64,000 nucleotides of DNA from Amphiduros pacificus (GCA_949316495.1 OX439006.1:43420918-43484917); one strand, 5' to 3'. Shown: positions 24,061-39,000, counted from the first letter of the stretch. Numbers and translations: made by a program. Notes: generated by a model not told the origin, from the sequence alone.

Positions 24061-27000
24061 CTACTTTAATACATTGCCGCCAGGCTGTGGATTGACAGAG
24101 GGGCCCAGTATGATGGTGGCTGGCCTTGTTCCCATAGTCTGAGGGGTGGGCCCCTGCACATACACGATCCCTGCTTGTGGTCGTGCTGTCCCTGGCATCA
24201 TCATCCTCTGTGGTACAGGCGTCATGATTGGCTGAATCACCTACAAGAAGAAGAAGGAATAAAGAACTATGCCAATCATGAATTACAGGTAATAGCTGTG
24301 CTGACCCTTCATTATAGGTTATAGCAGTGCAGACCCTTGATTGTAGGTAATAGCCTGAAATATGGCCTGAATGATTATATAAAGGTCAAGGTCATAGCAT
24401 CTTGGTCAAAGGTCAAATCTGTAAAAAATGTATAAGGTGCTCGACATAGTATTGATATATAACAGAAATGAAGTGCTTTTTATTCACTTTAATAGTTGAG
24501 ATGTTGCAGGTACACAAATTTTAAATTCAAGGTCAATGTGTCAAGGTCAAAGGTCACATGACTAAAACATAACCCCCTGGGTTGAAAGTTCTGCTGACTT
24601 AAATGAAAACACATGAAATGTGCATCCAGCAAACTTTCTACAGGCTCTGCAGGCCAATCAAGTTGCTTTTCAACCATTTATAAGATAAACACAGTAATTG
24701 CCCACACTGGGTGTTTCAGACAATTGGCTCAGGGGCATATGCTTTGAAATGTTGATGTTGAAGATCAATTTCTGACATTGGCTGGCTGAATGTTGGACAT
24801 ATTGTCTGATGTGGATCAAAAACTTTTGGTGAACACTGACAACACCTTGTGATTGCCATACATGCCCAATATTTAGTCTCTCCAGTTCATCATTCATGAG
24901 ATATGGCCTGCACAATAACACAAAGGTCAAGGTCACAGCATCAAGGTCAAAGGTCAAATTTGTAAAAAAATGTATATGGTGTTCAACACCGTGTTGTTAT
25001 ATAACAGATATGAACTATTTATTCACTTTTAACGTTAGGGGGAACAGTGTCTTCTAAAGTTCTTTTTTCCCGCCAAAAAAAGTCATTTGAACCCCAAAAA
25101 ATGACATGGTGCAAGATAATTGCTTTGTATGAAAATAACTACAAAACGGATTTCAGTCTTAAATGTATCAAATGCTGAGAGATGGATTTTCCTTTTGATT
25201 AGATATTTAATTTGTTTTTAAAATTTTATCATTTTTAATCATTTTAGATTCAAAATTGAAGCAAACATAAGAAAAAGATGGTTTTTTTGGTAACAATTAA
25301 AGAAAGGATAGAGCTTACTTGAAAAACATTTTTGGGCATAACTACACTAGCAATCTCCAGAACCAAGGCATTAATCTTTAGCTAGAATGATGTTATTTAG
25401 TTTAAATAGACAGAATTTTAAAATATGTCTTATAACTCAAATAATTTGTGTTTTTGTAAATAAAATGATTCAAATAAATGTAAATCTTTGACACCATTTG
25501 GTAATTTTTTACTTGAATTTGAAGAAAGTTAGATATCTCAAAATATAGTCCATTAATCAAAATTCCCTCTATTTAAACTAAATAGAATAATATTTGGAGT
25601 AAACCTGTTCTTAAATTTTGGTTTATTAAACTTGCAAAACTTCTCAATTTTGTCATAAAAAGCGTGGGAAATTTTCAGAAATATGAAGTTTAATTTACTT
25701 CTAATTTTGTATCACTGGGCAGTGATGAGGTCTAATGCAGCAACTACTGGCTAATGGATTAGTCATAAAAGATCAATATATGATGTTTTCATGGGTATTA
25801 ATAAGCATTGATCCCATCTGAACCAATATATGGTATTTATTTAGTTGGTTTTGGTGGGTTATAATGGTGCACTATTTCATGCAGTTGAAGGATCAATGAC
25901 GTCATAATGGTGGTGTGGCTATTTATCAATGAAATAGTGACGTCATGCACTTTTGGTATCTTAGCAACAGTCAACAACACATTTCACACAGTTGTGATCC
26001 TCTGCATGAAGTGTCTCTGTTCCCCCTAACGTTAATGGTTGAGATGTTGCATGTACACAAATTTTGAAGTCAAGGTCAATCTGTCAAGGTCAAAGGTCAC
26101 ATGACTGTAAAAGTATGACGGACAGACATTTTCCCCACTCCTAAAGCTCTGCGACTTCAAAGAAGTCAGCAGAGCTAAAAAGTATGATGAGGCACAGCTA
26201 TGACCTAAGACTTTTCTGTATACCAAGTTTTAATTTCCTCTTATAAGTGGTTTCTGAGATATGCTTCTTACAAAATTTGTGACCTTGAAGTCACTGCACT
26301 AAATTCAGTGGTGACATCACTAAGATTTGAAGAAATCTTAATCTCCACCTTTATATCTACCTCAATATAAAATATGAAAAATATATTACTCATAGTTTTG
26401 GAGAAGAAGATTTTTAAAGAAAATGTTGACAGACGGATGGACAGACGGACAGACATTTTCCCCACTCCTAAAAATCTGCAACTTCAAAGAAGTCAGCAGA
26501 GTTCAAAAGCCTACTCCTGGTGAAGCATAATGTAATGAGTCTGTCCATACCTGTGGCCTGGGCATCTGCTGAAAAGTGGTGGGTTGAATAGTAACTGGCT
26601 GGGGTGTAGTTTTAATTCCTGCCACCTGGGGAGCCACTTGTTGAATGTACTGTACAGGCATTGTGGCAGTTTGCTGCATTATCTAAAATATAAAAAAAAA
26701 CATCAAAGAATGTACATTTATGCTTGTAAATCCAAACTGATGACCACTTTTGATATTTCCTTCTTCAATTATTTGTCAGAAATTCTACTGTCTATTTTGA
26801 TTTCTGGAGTGCCACTGCATTAAAATACTACACAAAATATTGCAAAATGCAAATGACAATGGTCAAGATGAAATTAAGCAAGGAGATTTTTTGTTTAGCT
26901 TTGACAGGTGAATTCATAGAGAATTTGTCCCTTAAGCACTGAGAATTAATAATGACAGATTTGTGCGAGGAAAGATTAATTCCTTGCAATTTTGGGGCAA

Positions 27001-30000
27001 CATTTATGATTTTTATCTTCATATCAGTAGTCGATAATAAACACAAAGGTTTTATTTACTTTTAGCATTCATGAAATGAGGTTTCTAAGGGATTAAGCAT
27101 CAATTTTGCAACTATGTATAACTTAAATTTGTCATATTGTTCATATGTGGATAAGCTTTCAAAACACCACATTGTAGGATTAATGCTTAATATCTTTAAA
27201 GCACTTTTTCCTTGCATAAAAAAAATGTTTATACCCCAAACTTAGCGATCAAATGTTATTACCCATCATATTTCCCCTACATAAATTTCTATACCATGTG
27301 AAAGTGAACGAGTCTTCTGCTAAAATCAAAATCATCCATGACACTTTGTCAACAAACTTTGTTTAGCTGCTTAGAAAATTTTGCTAACTATGGGGCAACT
27401 TTGTTTGTCCATTGGTACATGCCCAACACCCTGACAGACCACAATAGAGGTTACATGCTTGTATACATTTGGCCACCTGGTGGTCAAAAGAGTACAGCCA
27501 GTACTTGACAAATTCAACAGAACACACAAACCATGGTCGGTGTATTTTGCTTGATTTTTAATGAGATAGCGTGTTTGTATCACAATTTTTTGGCAATTTA
27601 AGAACACCCCAAACCTCCATAAAATTGCCTGTGACCTCTGTGATTTCATGAAAGCTTTAATATATTATGTCTGAAATCTGATAACGGGTCAAAATTGGTA
27701 TGGGCTTTGCAATTATTTGGTAGAACATAACATTTACGAAGTATTTTACTATGATGTGAGGTTAGACTGACCGTGGTCGGTAAGGTGGTGGGCTGTATGT
27801 AGGTCATCTTGGTGGCGCCACTGGTTACATGTTGGCGACTGAGAGCTGCCTGCAGATTCCCACGAGCACTCTCTTTCCAAGTCTACAAAGCCAAACATAC
27901 AAAGTAACTATATTATTTACATAAATTATTTGCATATATTATATTGTGCCATCTGGATGTTTCAGAATAATTCATGTATGAAAGATTGACATATAGACAG
28001 GCAGTATATGGCATTATGTCCTAATCATTGGGAAAAATAACATTGGTACTTTATGAAAAGTCTGCTCAACAAGTATGTAAATATCATTCCTTTTTACAGT
28101 ACAGTATTATTCTTTCAATAATTATAGTAAATAAAATCCTTCTTTCAGTAACTATATTAAACAAAATCCTATATTTTTTCCGTTATCCACTTACCACTTC
28201 AGAGCTTCCTGCCGATACATTTGCACCCTGCTGGATGGAGACAGCCCTGCGGACCTGGTCCGTCAGACGCTCGGGGTTGACGGGAGAGGGGGCCGTGGAG
28301 GGCTTGGCAGTGCTGGCTTCGCTGGACTGTGTCTGTGTGCAGGTAGCCATGTGCTGGGGCCAGTGCTGCTGCTGACACGGGAAGTCACAGTATGAAGTGT
28401 TCCAACAGCAGTAGAACATTGCCTCCTTGCCACAGTTAGCACACTGAAATTATCCCAAAATGCTGATTTGGTCAAGAGTATGTCAATGATGAATTTAAGG
28501 GTATTTATGGGTGTTGGTAGTGAGTGTCCTCTGGTGGCAGATTTTCTGAGGGAACTACTTTCTTTTTACGCCAAAATGGAACGTTTTCAAAAAAGTACGG
28601 GAAAAATGCTCAACTGTCAAAAAAGAGTTCCTTTTTCATTAAAACTTTCAAGTCATGAAATGACATTTTATGGTAATCATTTTTGTAATAAAATTATTGA
28701 TTTATTATTTGAAAATCACAATGGAATTTCTTTGATAATGTTGAAAGCTTCATATCTTTTTAACTAAAAAAAAGTGGCGTAGTAATATGTCACTGCTCCA
28801 AAATTTCTTTTGTTATGTCAAAATGTTTAAGGGAAAAAGTTCTGCAGATTGTGGGACCATAATAAAGTGGATTTCCAAACAACTTTGTAAAAGTGATCTT
28901 AACAATATTTACTGTGATCCTAGTGAAACAGATTTTCTATTTTTCAAAAACATTAAGAGAAAAATAGAGGTCAAGTACACACTTGATCATTTCAAAAATA
29001 TGAATTTTTTCACCTCCCTTCACATATCTGATTGCCAAACTTCCTTTTTATTTCCAAATTATACAAATCAAAATGAGAAAATCTGTTTCACTAGGATCAC
29101 AGTGAATTTTCTTCCCAATGAAATGAAATAAACACAGCTAAAAACAAGCCTATTCCTGTTGTGTAATCTGCAGAACTTATTTGCTTGTCTTCTTCATTTC
29201 TCATCAAAACTATCATCAAGGAAAATTGGGACAAAATACTGTTTTGAAAGAAATATACTTGTAATCATACCTTATAATTCACATATTGTAGTGTTTAAAT
29301 ATTGATTCATGTCATGAATGCTTTTAATTTAATATGGAATGTATTTTTACACCGTAAATGTGCCAATTCCCATGAAGTACAGTATTCTGGTAATTTACTC
29401 CTCTGCCACTAGGGGGCACTCACTACCAACTCCCATAAATACCCTTAAAGCTTTTTTCATTAAGAAAGTAAAGAAAACACCAGATATGCCCTTGACACCA
29501 GATATGCCCTTGGGGCCAGTATATAACACAACCCGGTGCCCTTGAACATAGGTCAAGGTCACTAATAAGTGAACTCATCTATACATTAGAAGTGTCAACA
29601 CTGCTTGGTGCTCTGGCAAGATATGGTGTCTGTAAGAATTTGACACTGACATCCCTAGAGATACAACCATCCAACAATGATCTGAGGAAGCTGAGAGAAC
29701 TTGATATTACAGCATAGTACTGACCCACTGTTTCTTCTTGGCCTCCTCCACAGCCTTGGCTTTGTCGCTGTTACACTTGACACGCAGCTCATCAATGGCA
29801 CGCTGCTTCTCATTCTCCCAACTCACACGCATCTCAGCTAGTGTCAACTCTGAAATAATCTCCCTCGTTAAGGTGTGACTTAAAGATTGCAAATGCATAT
29901 GCAAACAGTGACATAAAATCTTAAATATGAAAAACATTCATATCTAACATAATGACCAAGTTTCTGAGCAAATTTCTTCAATGATATCATGTTACAGAAA

Positions 30001-33000
30001 TGATCTGATGCTTTTTAAAGGGGGGGATATCTTTTTTAATTAATGATGTACATTATTGAAATAATAATAATAAATCTAAGGACTGCATAGAATACAGGAA
30101 AGGTGTGAATGATGTTATTTTGTACGGACAAATGCAATATGTTATTTGGTACGGGTAAATGCAATATGGTGTAAACCGAAATGATCATTGCAAACACTGC
30201 ATCCACACTTTGTTGATTGTAGGAAGGTAGAAAGTAACATATCTCACCTTCCAGTGTGACATTACTTAGAACATGGACTTGACTATGAGTAATGTTAAAT
30301 GTTCAGGAGACATACCTGCATTGTGTCTTAGTTCTGTGATTTCCTGAAGGTGGTGCCACTTGATTCGTTCCAACTCTAATTTAAGGTGACGTGTCATGAC
30401 CTATAAATGAGATAATTATAAATATATATTTTTTTTTTGATCCGTGATAGATTTTCTGTTACCTGTAACAAAAAAGAATTAACATTGAACTGACTTATAT
30501 AATCAAAATTGTTTAAAAGGTTAGAATATGTTGTTTACAGGTGAAAACCTCACAAGCCTATTTGTTATGGAGGTTCCTTTTCACCTTAAAATCATTCTTC
30601 TTCCCCATTAACATTGTGAATCATATAAACCACTTAATTATAAATCACTTTGAAAATAGCAAAATTTAAATAAGCAGACCTGATCAGATGATGTGTTAAC
30701 AAAGTCCTGGCACATCTCCTCAAACACTCCTCTGAGACCTGACATGGCCTGAAACAAACCAAATGACAATGACAAACACTCCTCTGAGACCTGACATGGC
30801 CTGAAACAAACCAAATGACAATGACAAACACTCCTCTGAGACCTGACATGGCCTGACACAAAACCAAATGACAATAAAAAACACTCCTCTGAGACCTGAC
30901 ATGGCCTGAAACAAAACCAAATGACAATGACAAACACTCCTCTGAGACCTGACATGGCCTGAAACAAAACCAAATGACAATGACAACATCTATTAAGTTT
31001 TCTGGGCAATTCCACTGAAACATGCTTTTTCATCAAAGCCTCAATTCTTTTATTTGTATTATTTGAGGTAAACATAACTTGCCATAAATGACTGGCATTG
31101 CATTCTATTGGTCCCCCATCCCTCTCAACCCCTATCTAAATAAAACATATCTACCAAATTCACTTTGGATTATATTTGGAAAATATTTGTGTTTTTACCC
31201 TGCAATATTTATCTAAATAAACAAAGAGTATTGAGTGAGCATGATATGACTGAGATGAGCACCTTGTCCATGTATTTGGCAACATTCAGGCCATAAGTAC
31301 CAGGCCTGGCTGGATGCGGCGGTCCTGCTGCGGGTGATGGCAGGGAGGAGGAGGATGCTGCAGCAGACACAGGACCAGAAGCTCTGGAAGCTGGGGAGGA
31401 TGCTATGGTCACTGGCACTGCCATTCCCATGGTGCTTCCTGGAGCGCTGGGCACGGTCACATTGCCAGCAGGGTGTAGCAGCTGGGATGGTGCATTCTGC
31501 AGGAGGCCTTGTAAGGTTGGAGAGCCACCCGATCCTGCTGACCGCTCATGTCCTATACGTGGGGTTGATGGTGTGCTGCTGAAACATTAAACACTAATAT
31601 ATTAGTACTTCAATCACATTGAAACATTTGATAAAGGTTTTTGCAGTTGTGTGTTCCTCCATGTTTGCTCTATGAGCTCTGGTTCACAGATTTATGTTTA
31701 AAATAAATGAAGGGTTGTGCGGAGTCACTTGATTATTAGCAGTGCAGTCTTATTCTGTTCTCCACAGACAATTTTTTGAAGTTTTGTTGTAAGGAATTCT
31801 CTTTCAGGAATTTATTTAATGATCTATAACATAAATTTGCCAAATTTTCTCAACTTTCTTTTTTGCTCAATCCACACCAGTTTCACATTATCTGGTGGAG
31901 GTTCAGATGAAGGAAATGCTGATTACTCCTCTTGAGCTTTTCAACCAATGCTTTGTATTTTCATCTCTGTAACATTAAATTAGCATCTTGCCAGAATGTG
32001 TCAAATGTTCATGTCAAACTGAGTTTTAAGTAATGTAGGGAATCTATTTTAATTCTAATCTTGGAAATCTTATGTCAAACTGAGTTTTAAGTAATGTAGG
32101 GAATCTATTCTAATTCTAATCTTGGAAATCTTATGCAATATTTGATTAATCATTGTTAACATGACTGTATATTTTTTTTGTCCCCAGCAGGGTTTGAACA
32201 CTGCACCCCAAGCATTATCACCCTTCCATTAACCTGTCCAATCCAAATCCAACACTTTACCAATGGAGCTATCTTGGCTGCCTGATTTGAAAGATGAAAA
32301 GGTGATCACCATTTTTGAGCAAGGATATCAGGCTTTGAGAGGCCAACAAATGAGATTTCAAATGGTTAAAGTGAGGACAATTAAGTTCTCTGATGTGTCA
32401 TATATGGTACAAATAAACATGCCAATAATCATGCCCAATAGCACACTCCTCACAGCACTGAGTCAATGACACATCACTGCCAGATTAGCATGTGAGTCGG
32501 TACTATCCCCCCACCCCCCACCTTTCAGTACATTAATAATCTCAGACTGATATCATTCAGCAATTTAAACTGATAATCTAGACATTGCTGACTGAAGAAC
32601 TTTCTTTTCTTGTTCCAAATATCGACTCAGACTTAGCATTTAGCATCAGCTCAGACTTAGCTTTTAGATTTGCCCAATTTTATTCTGTGCTAAGGTTGAG
32701 GATCTTGCTAAATCTTATTGAGCTCAAACTTGTCCTAACTCTCAGCCCAGGTTTGTATTTGTTGATGGCTTTATCTCCCTACCTTGTATCCTGCTGTTGT
32801 TTATCCTCTTTGTTTTCTGATGATTTCATTCTCTTCTCAGTACTTGCTTCCTCTTCCTCCAGTTTCCTCTTCTTTCCCTCATGTCCCTTTTCCTTTTCTT
32901 CTGGTGCTAATGTTGCTTCACTCTTTTCACCTTCTTCCTGATCTTTTTTATCAGACAATTTATCTGGCTTAGGGTTGTCTTTTTTAATAGCTTTCAAGGT

Positions 33001-36000
33001 TTCTTGAGTTTTATTTAGTTTTTGTGATTTGGTATCCACTACTGACTCTAGGCTTGTATCGATCACTAATCGATCATCACTATCTGACAGATTCTCAGAA
33101 TCCACCTCCATACCTTCCACTCCTGACTCTTTAACATTTTTATCTGTATTTTCATTACTTTCTGAGAGTTCCGGTAACAATTTCTTTGTAACAGGACTTT
33201 CTAAGTTGTCTTTAGGATCTATTTCATTATCTGACTTTTTCTCTGTGACATTTGCTCCTGCACTTTTCTCTTTAGGTACTGAATCAGCAATTATCTCCTC
33301 TCCTTTGTCTTTAGATTCTGAATCAGCAATTATCTCCTCTCCTTTGTCTTTAGATTCTGAGTCAGCAATTATCTCATCTTCTTTGTCTTTAGATTCTGAG
33401 TCAGCAATTATCTCCTCTCCTTTGTCTTTAGTTTCTGAGTCAGCAATTATCTCCTCTTCTTTGTCTTTAGTTTCTGAGTCAGCAATTATCTCCTCTTCTT
33501 TGTCTTTAGATTCTGTGTCAGCAATTATCTCCTCTTCTTTGTCTTTAGATTCTGTGTCAGCAATTATCTCCTCTTCTTTGTCTTTAGGTCCTGAATCAGC
33601 AATTATCTCCTCTCCTTTGTCTTTAGGTCCTGAATCAGCAATTATCTCCTCTCCTTTGTCTTTGCTTAAATCTGATGTTTCTGATCCTGAAAAAATACCA
33701 TAACCATATAGAATGTCACATCGGAAAATCATGTACTTGTCAAAATGTTAAAATTTTCTAAATATTGCAACACAAAGTACACTAAATATGTAACCATGTA
33801 ATGGAGAAATAAGCTCATGGGTTATGTAATATCAAAATGGTGAGATATAGTAAAATGTTACAGTTATTGGCCACTTCTTGAAAGAATATATCAATATAGA
33901 GCATAAAATGTACATCTTCATGGAACACATGTCAAATTTGCAAATGTAACTGACATATGTTGATAATGAACTGTAAATTATCTTTGCTGGCAGACACATG
34001 CACATATATACAGAGCCCATATTGTTAGTTAGTGTGCTTTGGGGTGCCATAGCTCCTGCACTGCACACATGCCGGGAACTTGCTTTTGAGTTTCTAATCT
34101 ATTCCCAGATATATAATACAGTCACCTATTTCCGGATTTTTCGCTTGGGTTTTCTGTTCCTTATCTCCATCTGCTGTTTCCTCCTCTGAGGTGGAGTCCT
34201 CCTCCTCCTCCTCCTCGTCCTCTTCCTCTGAGGAATCCTCCTCTTCCTCCTCCTCCTCGTCCTCCTCCTCACTCTCTTCTGAAGTCTTGCCAGATTCCTC
34301 CTCCTCGTCACCATCATCAGTCGGGCTTTTCTGCAACATTCAGAGTCACATGATGCTCAAGTATTTCAATCTTTAACCTATACTGAATAGGAGAGAAGTA
34401 AAAATGTTTATATATTTTAACCAAATATTGAGCACATAGATACACAAGTACTGTTCTGGAGCCTATTGTTTCCATGCAGTTTTATGTAAATTTTTCACTT
34501 CTTGATCAATGAATACCGATCTGACAATCAACAACGCATGTCTATTAACTAACCTAAAAAACTATCTGAAACCAGCCCATATTAAGAAAGCATCATTATA
34601 TAACTGGAATGTGTTCCATCAAATATCGGGTAAAATCAAACATGCAAAAATTTTACCTTGAGCACATCAAATCTGTGTATAAATTGGTGATTATTTCTGA
34701 CTATTTTCCTACCAACGTTAATCTTAGTATCGATCACATAAAGTCTGCAACCCTTTGCAGACTATACAACAAAACTTTTTATATATGATATGTTTATATA
34801 TGAATTGTTCAAAACTCATTGCTCAAAAATATGCTTACCAGAAACCGTGTGACATCTCACACACATTGGGAAGTAATTAAGTACATTTCTATGAACCAAA
34901 AATCTAGATTTATATTTGTAAATCTTGTTTTCAATTATGATGGTAGCAAAATCCGTGAAGCAATGTGATCACTCACCAGGTCCTCGACTGTCTCCACCCC
35001 CAGTTTCTGCTTGCAGGAATTAACCAGCATTTCCAGGAAAGTATTCTTCTTGGCTCCACCTGGTGTTGGTGTAGGTTCGAGAGCGGGTTCTGTGATATGG
35101 TCCAATGACTGAGGGCTTCTGGCCGAGACCTCCGAGTCTGACAACTCCCCTTCCTCTTTCCTCTCCTCTTTTGGGATTTCCTCCTTCTCTTTTGTTTGAT
35201 CAGACTTGGTATCTTTATCCTCAAAACATTTATCTGTATTGGATTCATCCATATTTTCCACTTCACTTTCCTTGCCAACATCTATGGTTTCTTTAACATC
35301 CTCACTCTTACCTTCTGTCTGATCAACTGATTTTTTCTCTCTATCTTTATCAGGTGTTTTATGTGTGGAAATATCAAATTTTGTGGACAAAGGATTAACA
35401 TCTACAGGTTTTGTGGCAGTCTTTTTGCTCCTCAGAAATCCAGCAGATTTCCTCTTTTGCACTTCGGAGCATTCTGTCGATACCGAGTTCAATGATTCTA
35501 AATCATCATCCAGTTCTGTCTTTTCACTCACTTCAGACTGAGTCACGTCATAGTCAGTTCTGCTCCCAGCCTCACTTCTGGTTTCACTTTCATTTTCAAA
35601 CCCTGACCTACTTTCACTTTCCTCAGACTTGCCATGGATAGAGTCATTGCTCTCCTCTTTAGGAGATTCAAGCTGAGAAGCTCGGCTGCGCCTTGTTGTG
35701 ATAATACTGCTATACTTGATCTGAGCCTTGTCCATTCCACTTCCCCATTTAAAACCACTCTTTGTCAATTTTGGTGATGGATCATCTGTACCCATGGCAA
35801 CAGACAATTCATCATCCTTTTTATCTGTTTCGATATTTGGTAATGAATCAATTTTTAATTTTTTGGTTGAATTAAGCGGTGATTTCTCTTTCTTTGAGTG
35901 CACACCAGAATAGCAGTCTTGCGATTTGAAAGGAGTCCTGATTGGATAATAATTGAATGATCCAAATTTCTCCCTTAGTTTTTTGACATGGACGTCTATT

Positions 36001-39000
36001 TCCTCCAGGGCTTCCTCCAGATATTGTTTGCCCTTTTTGAATGGTGCTGGAGGTTCCTTGGAAAGCATGTACACATGGCTTACATGTATCCAGGCTCTGA
36101 AATGAAATAATATCAAAAAGATTTTAAAAGGGCATAGCGTTTTCTATTTTGACCTCAATAAAGCTATGATCTGTTTCCTCCTGGTATGACTGTGGCTGAA
36201 ATAGGTTGCATGTATGGACTAAAATATTTTCTAAAAGTTGACAAATTATTTGTTAATCAAAAATATCCAAAAACTTCCTTCCATGCACTTTTAATCTGAA
36301 CTAATTCGAAACAGAAGTTAAATATATCAATATCATCTTCAATTGAATTCCTTTTTTAAAGCTGAAAACCTCAGTCTCAACCTGGGATGTTTGTTGCAAA
36401 CCCCCCATTAGAATCCCCAGGCAAGAGTCAGTCCCCTGGGGCTTCAATACTGACCACTGAATAATTACGTCATGACACCCACCTGTCATGAGCACCGAAG
36501 AATCGGGCGTCGACCTGTTCATTCTCCACCCGGAGAACCTTGGCTGGCCACGGAGGGTATCCCTTCAGTTTGGCCCACACCAGTGGGTGAGGAGTTCTCT
36601 GCAAGGATCACATAACACATGCCAACTGTTAACAATATATCCTTAATATGTATAACATGATGTGTAACATGATATGCTAACTATGTGTAATACGATATGC
36701 TAACTGTATAATATGATATGCTAACTGTGTATAACATTATATGCTAACTATAAGTTATACAGGCTAACTGTGTATAATATGTGTTTAATATGTATAATAT
36801 GATATGCTAACTATATATATGATATTCTAAGTACGTATTACACATGCTTAGTGTGTACTATCTTCTCACTACATATAATATGATATGCTAACAATGCATC
36901 ATACAAGCTAATTATGTATTATACATAATAACTATGCATAATATGTGCTGCATATAATATGATATAACTATGGAAACATGAAATGCTAACAATGCATCAT
37001 ACAAGCTAATTATGTATTATAATATAATATAATATAATATAATATAATATAATATAATATAATATAATATAATATAATATAATATAATATAATATAATAT
37101 AATATAATATAATATAATATAATATAATATAATATAATATAATATAATATAATATAATATAATATAATATAATATAATATAATATAATATAATATAATAT
37201 AATATAATATAATATAATATAATATAATATAATATAATATAATATAATATAATATAATATAATATAATATAATATAATATAATATAATATAATATAATAT
37301 AATATAATATAATATAATATAATATAATAATATAATATAATATAATATAATAATATATAATAATATATAATAATATATAATAATATATAATAATATATAA
37401 TAATATATAATAATATATAATAATATATAATATATACCAGACCATATTAACTATGCATGATATGTGCTACTTATATGATATAACTATGGAAATATGATAT
37501 GCTAACTATGCTAAGTACTTACACAGGGTTCACAGAACCAATAGTCTCCCCTCTGTAAGATGGAGTTCATATAGCAATCTGGACATATCTCAATCTCACT
37601 CGCCTGAAAATCACCAAAACAAAATTTGATACTTAACACATCAGAAAGTCCTGTATCATAGTTCTGTAGCAAAACCACTGTAAGTCAAGACAAATTACAA
37701 GGTCATTATGTGGAGTCAAATTAACATCACGTCACACACTTACCACTCAGAGTCTCCTATTTTTCAGTTAAATTCAGCTTATTTTTGGGGGTTCAATTCA
37801 GCTGCTACATATGTTTTTAAAAGTTATATAATTATATGATGGATTTATAAGTTACAGTATGTGCTGAGATTACTTACCTCATGTTTGCAAATCTTGACAA
37901 TTGCTTTTGCAGCTGAGGTCAATTTGTTATGCACTGAAAAAATATTTGTTAAAATCAATAACAGAAAAACAGCAGGGAGGTGTCAAAAGGTGATTGACAC
38001 AATAACAATCATAATCCATTTATAAGAATAACTTTATCACTACTATGTAATATAAGTAATTCTACATGTTTTTCCAATTTTGATTTTCATTGTGAATAAA
38101 GATGATTCTCTCTGCTTTAGTTCAAACACTTGTGTTCCGCTAGATCTTTCACTTTCTACCGTATCTGAAATTTTCAGGCCAGATTTTAACACACCAGTTG
38201 GCAGCCTAGCCCACTCAAGCAGTGAGAATTATTTCTTTATTTTTTTTTATAAATTTGCACAAAAATCCAACATGTATAAGAGGGCAAATGAGTTGATTTA
38301 GGGCTAGAGACCACCTACGTCCATTGAAGACAATGCAGTTGTGCTGGATCCACTTAGCGTCAGCGACAAAGGCCTCTGTGCTCCCATACATCTTCCTCTT
38401 GATATTCTGCCAAATACCAAACAAATATTATCAACACAGACAGCAACTAAATGTCTTGTTATCACCTGTGTTAAACAAAATATCCCACAAAGCTGGGTAT
38501 TTTTTGTATCTTATCACAAACAATATTATACAAATGAACCTGCCAAATCAGAAAGATGATATTCATTCTTCTTACTAAATGTGGGGGAAATTAAGAACCC
38601 TTCTTAAAAATATAAGAAATGAACAAAAATCCTAATATTTATTCTGACATTATCAGGATTGGATATCTGATACACTGACAACTCTTTGAAAGTTTTTTTG
38701 TCTGAGTGTACCTTTTCCAGAGTGCTTAGATCCATAGGAGTAAAGATGTGGTCCAGATAATTTGGAACTTGGTGAAGATCTACCGGTTTCAGAAAGGGTG
38801 CACTCTAGAAAATATAACAATTTTCAATTACAAGTTAGAGACATCATTTCCAGACACAAGAATATGGGGATTCAAAACTTGTTTTATCTCTGAAAACTCA
38901 AATGAAATAAAACTTGTTGAAATATTTAAATTGGGAAGTGATATCTTGCTACACATGGATTTCATTCCTGTATGCTTTACACATTTTTATGCAGTGTGAA

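Noticed and set aside
33029-33703. 224-codon plus-strand frame in ZMYND8 exon 15
   Set aside because: Antisense shadow of the 39-bp coding repeat; the minus strand has splice sites and phase continuity.
37017-37445. Tyr/Ile-rich frame of 142 codons
   Set aside because: Pure (AATAT)n microsatellite translation.
38311-38320. Alternative donor CGTAG|GTGG for ZMYND8 exon 9
   Set aside because: It would lead to a stop right after the junction with exon 10; GGAC|GTAGGT keeps the frame and the family sequence.
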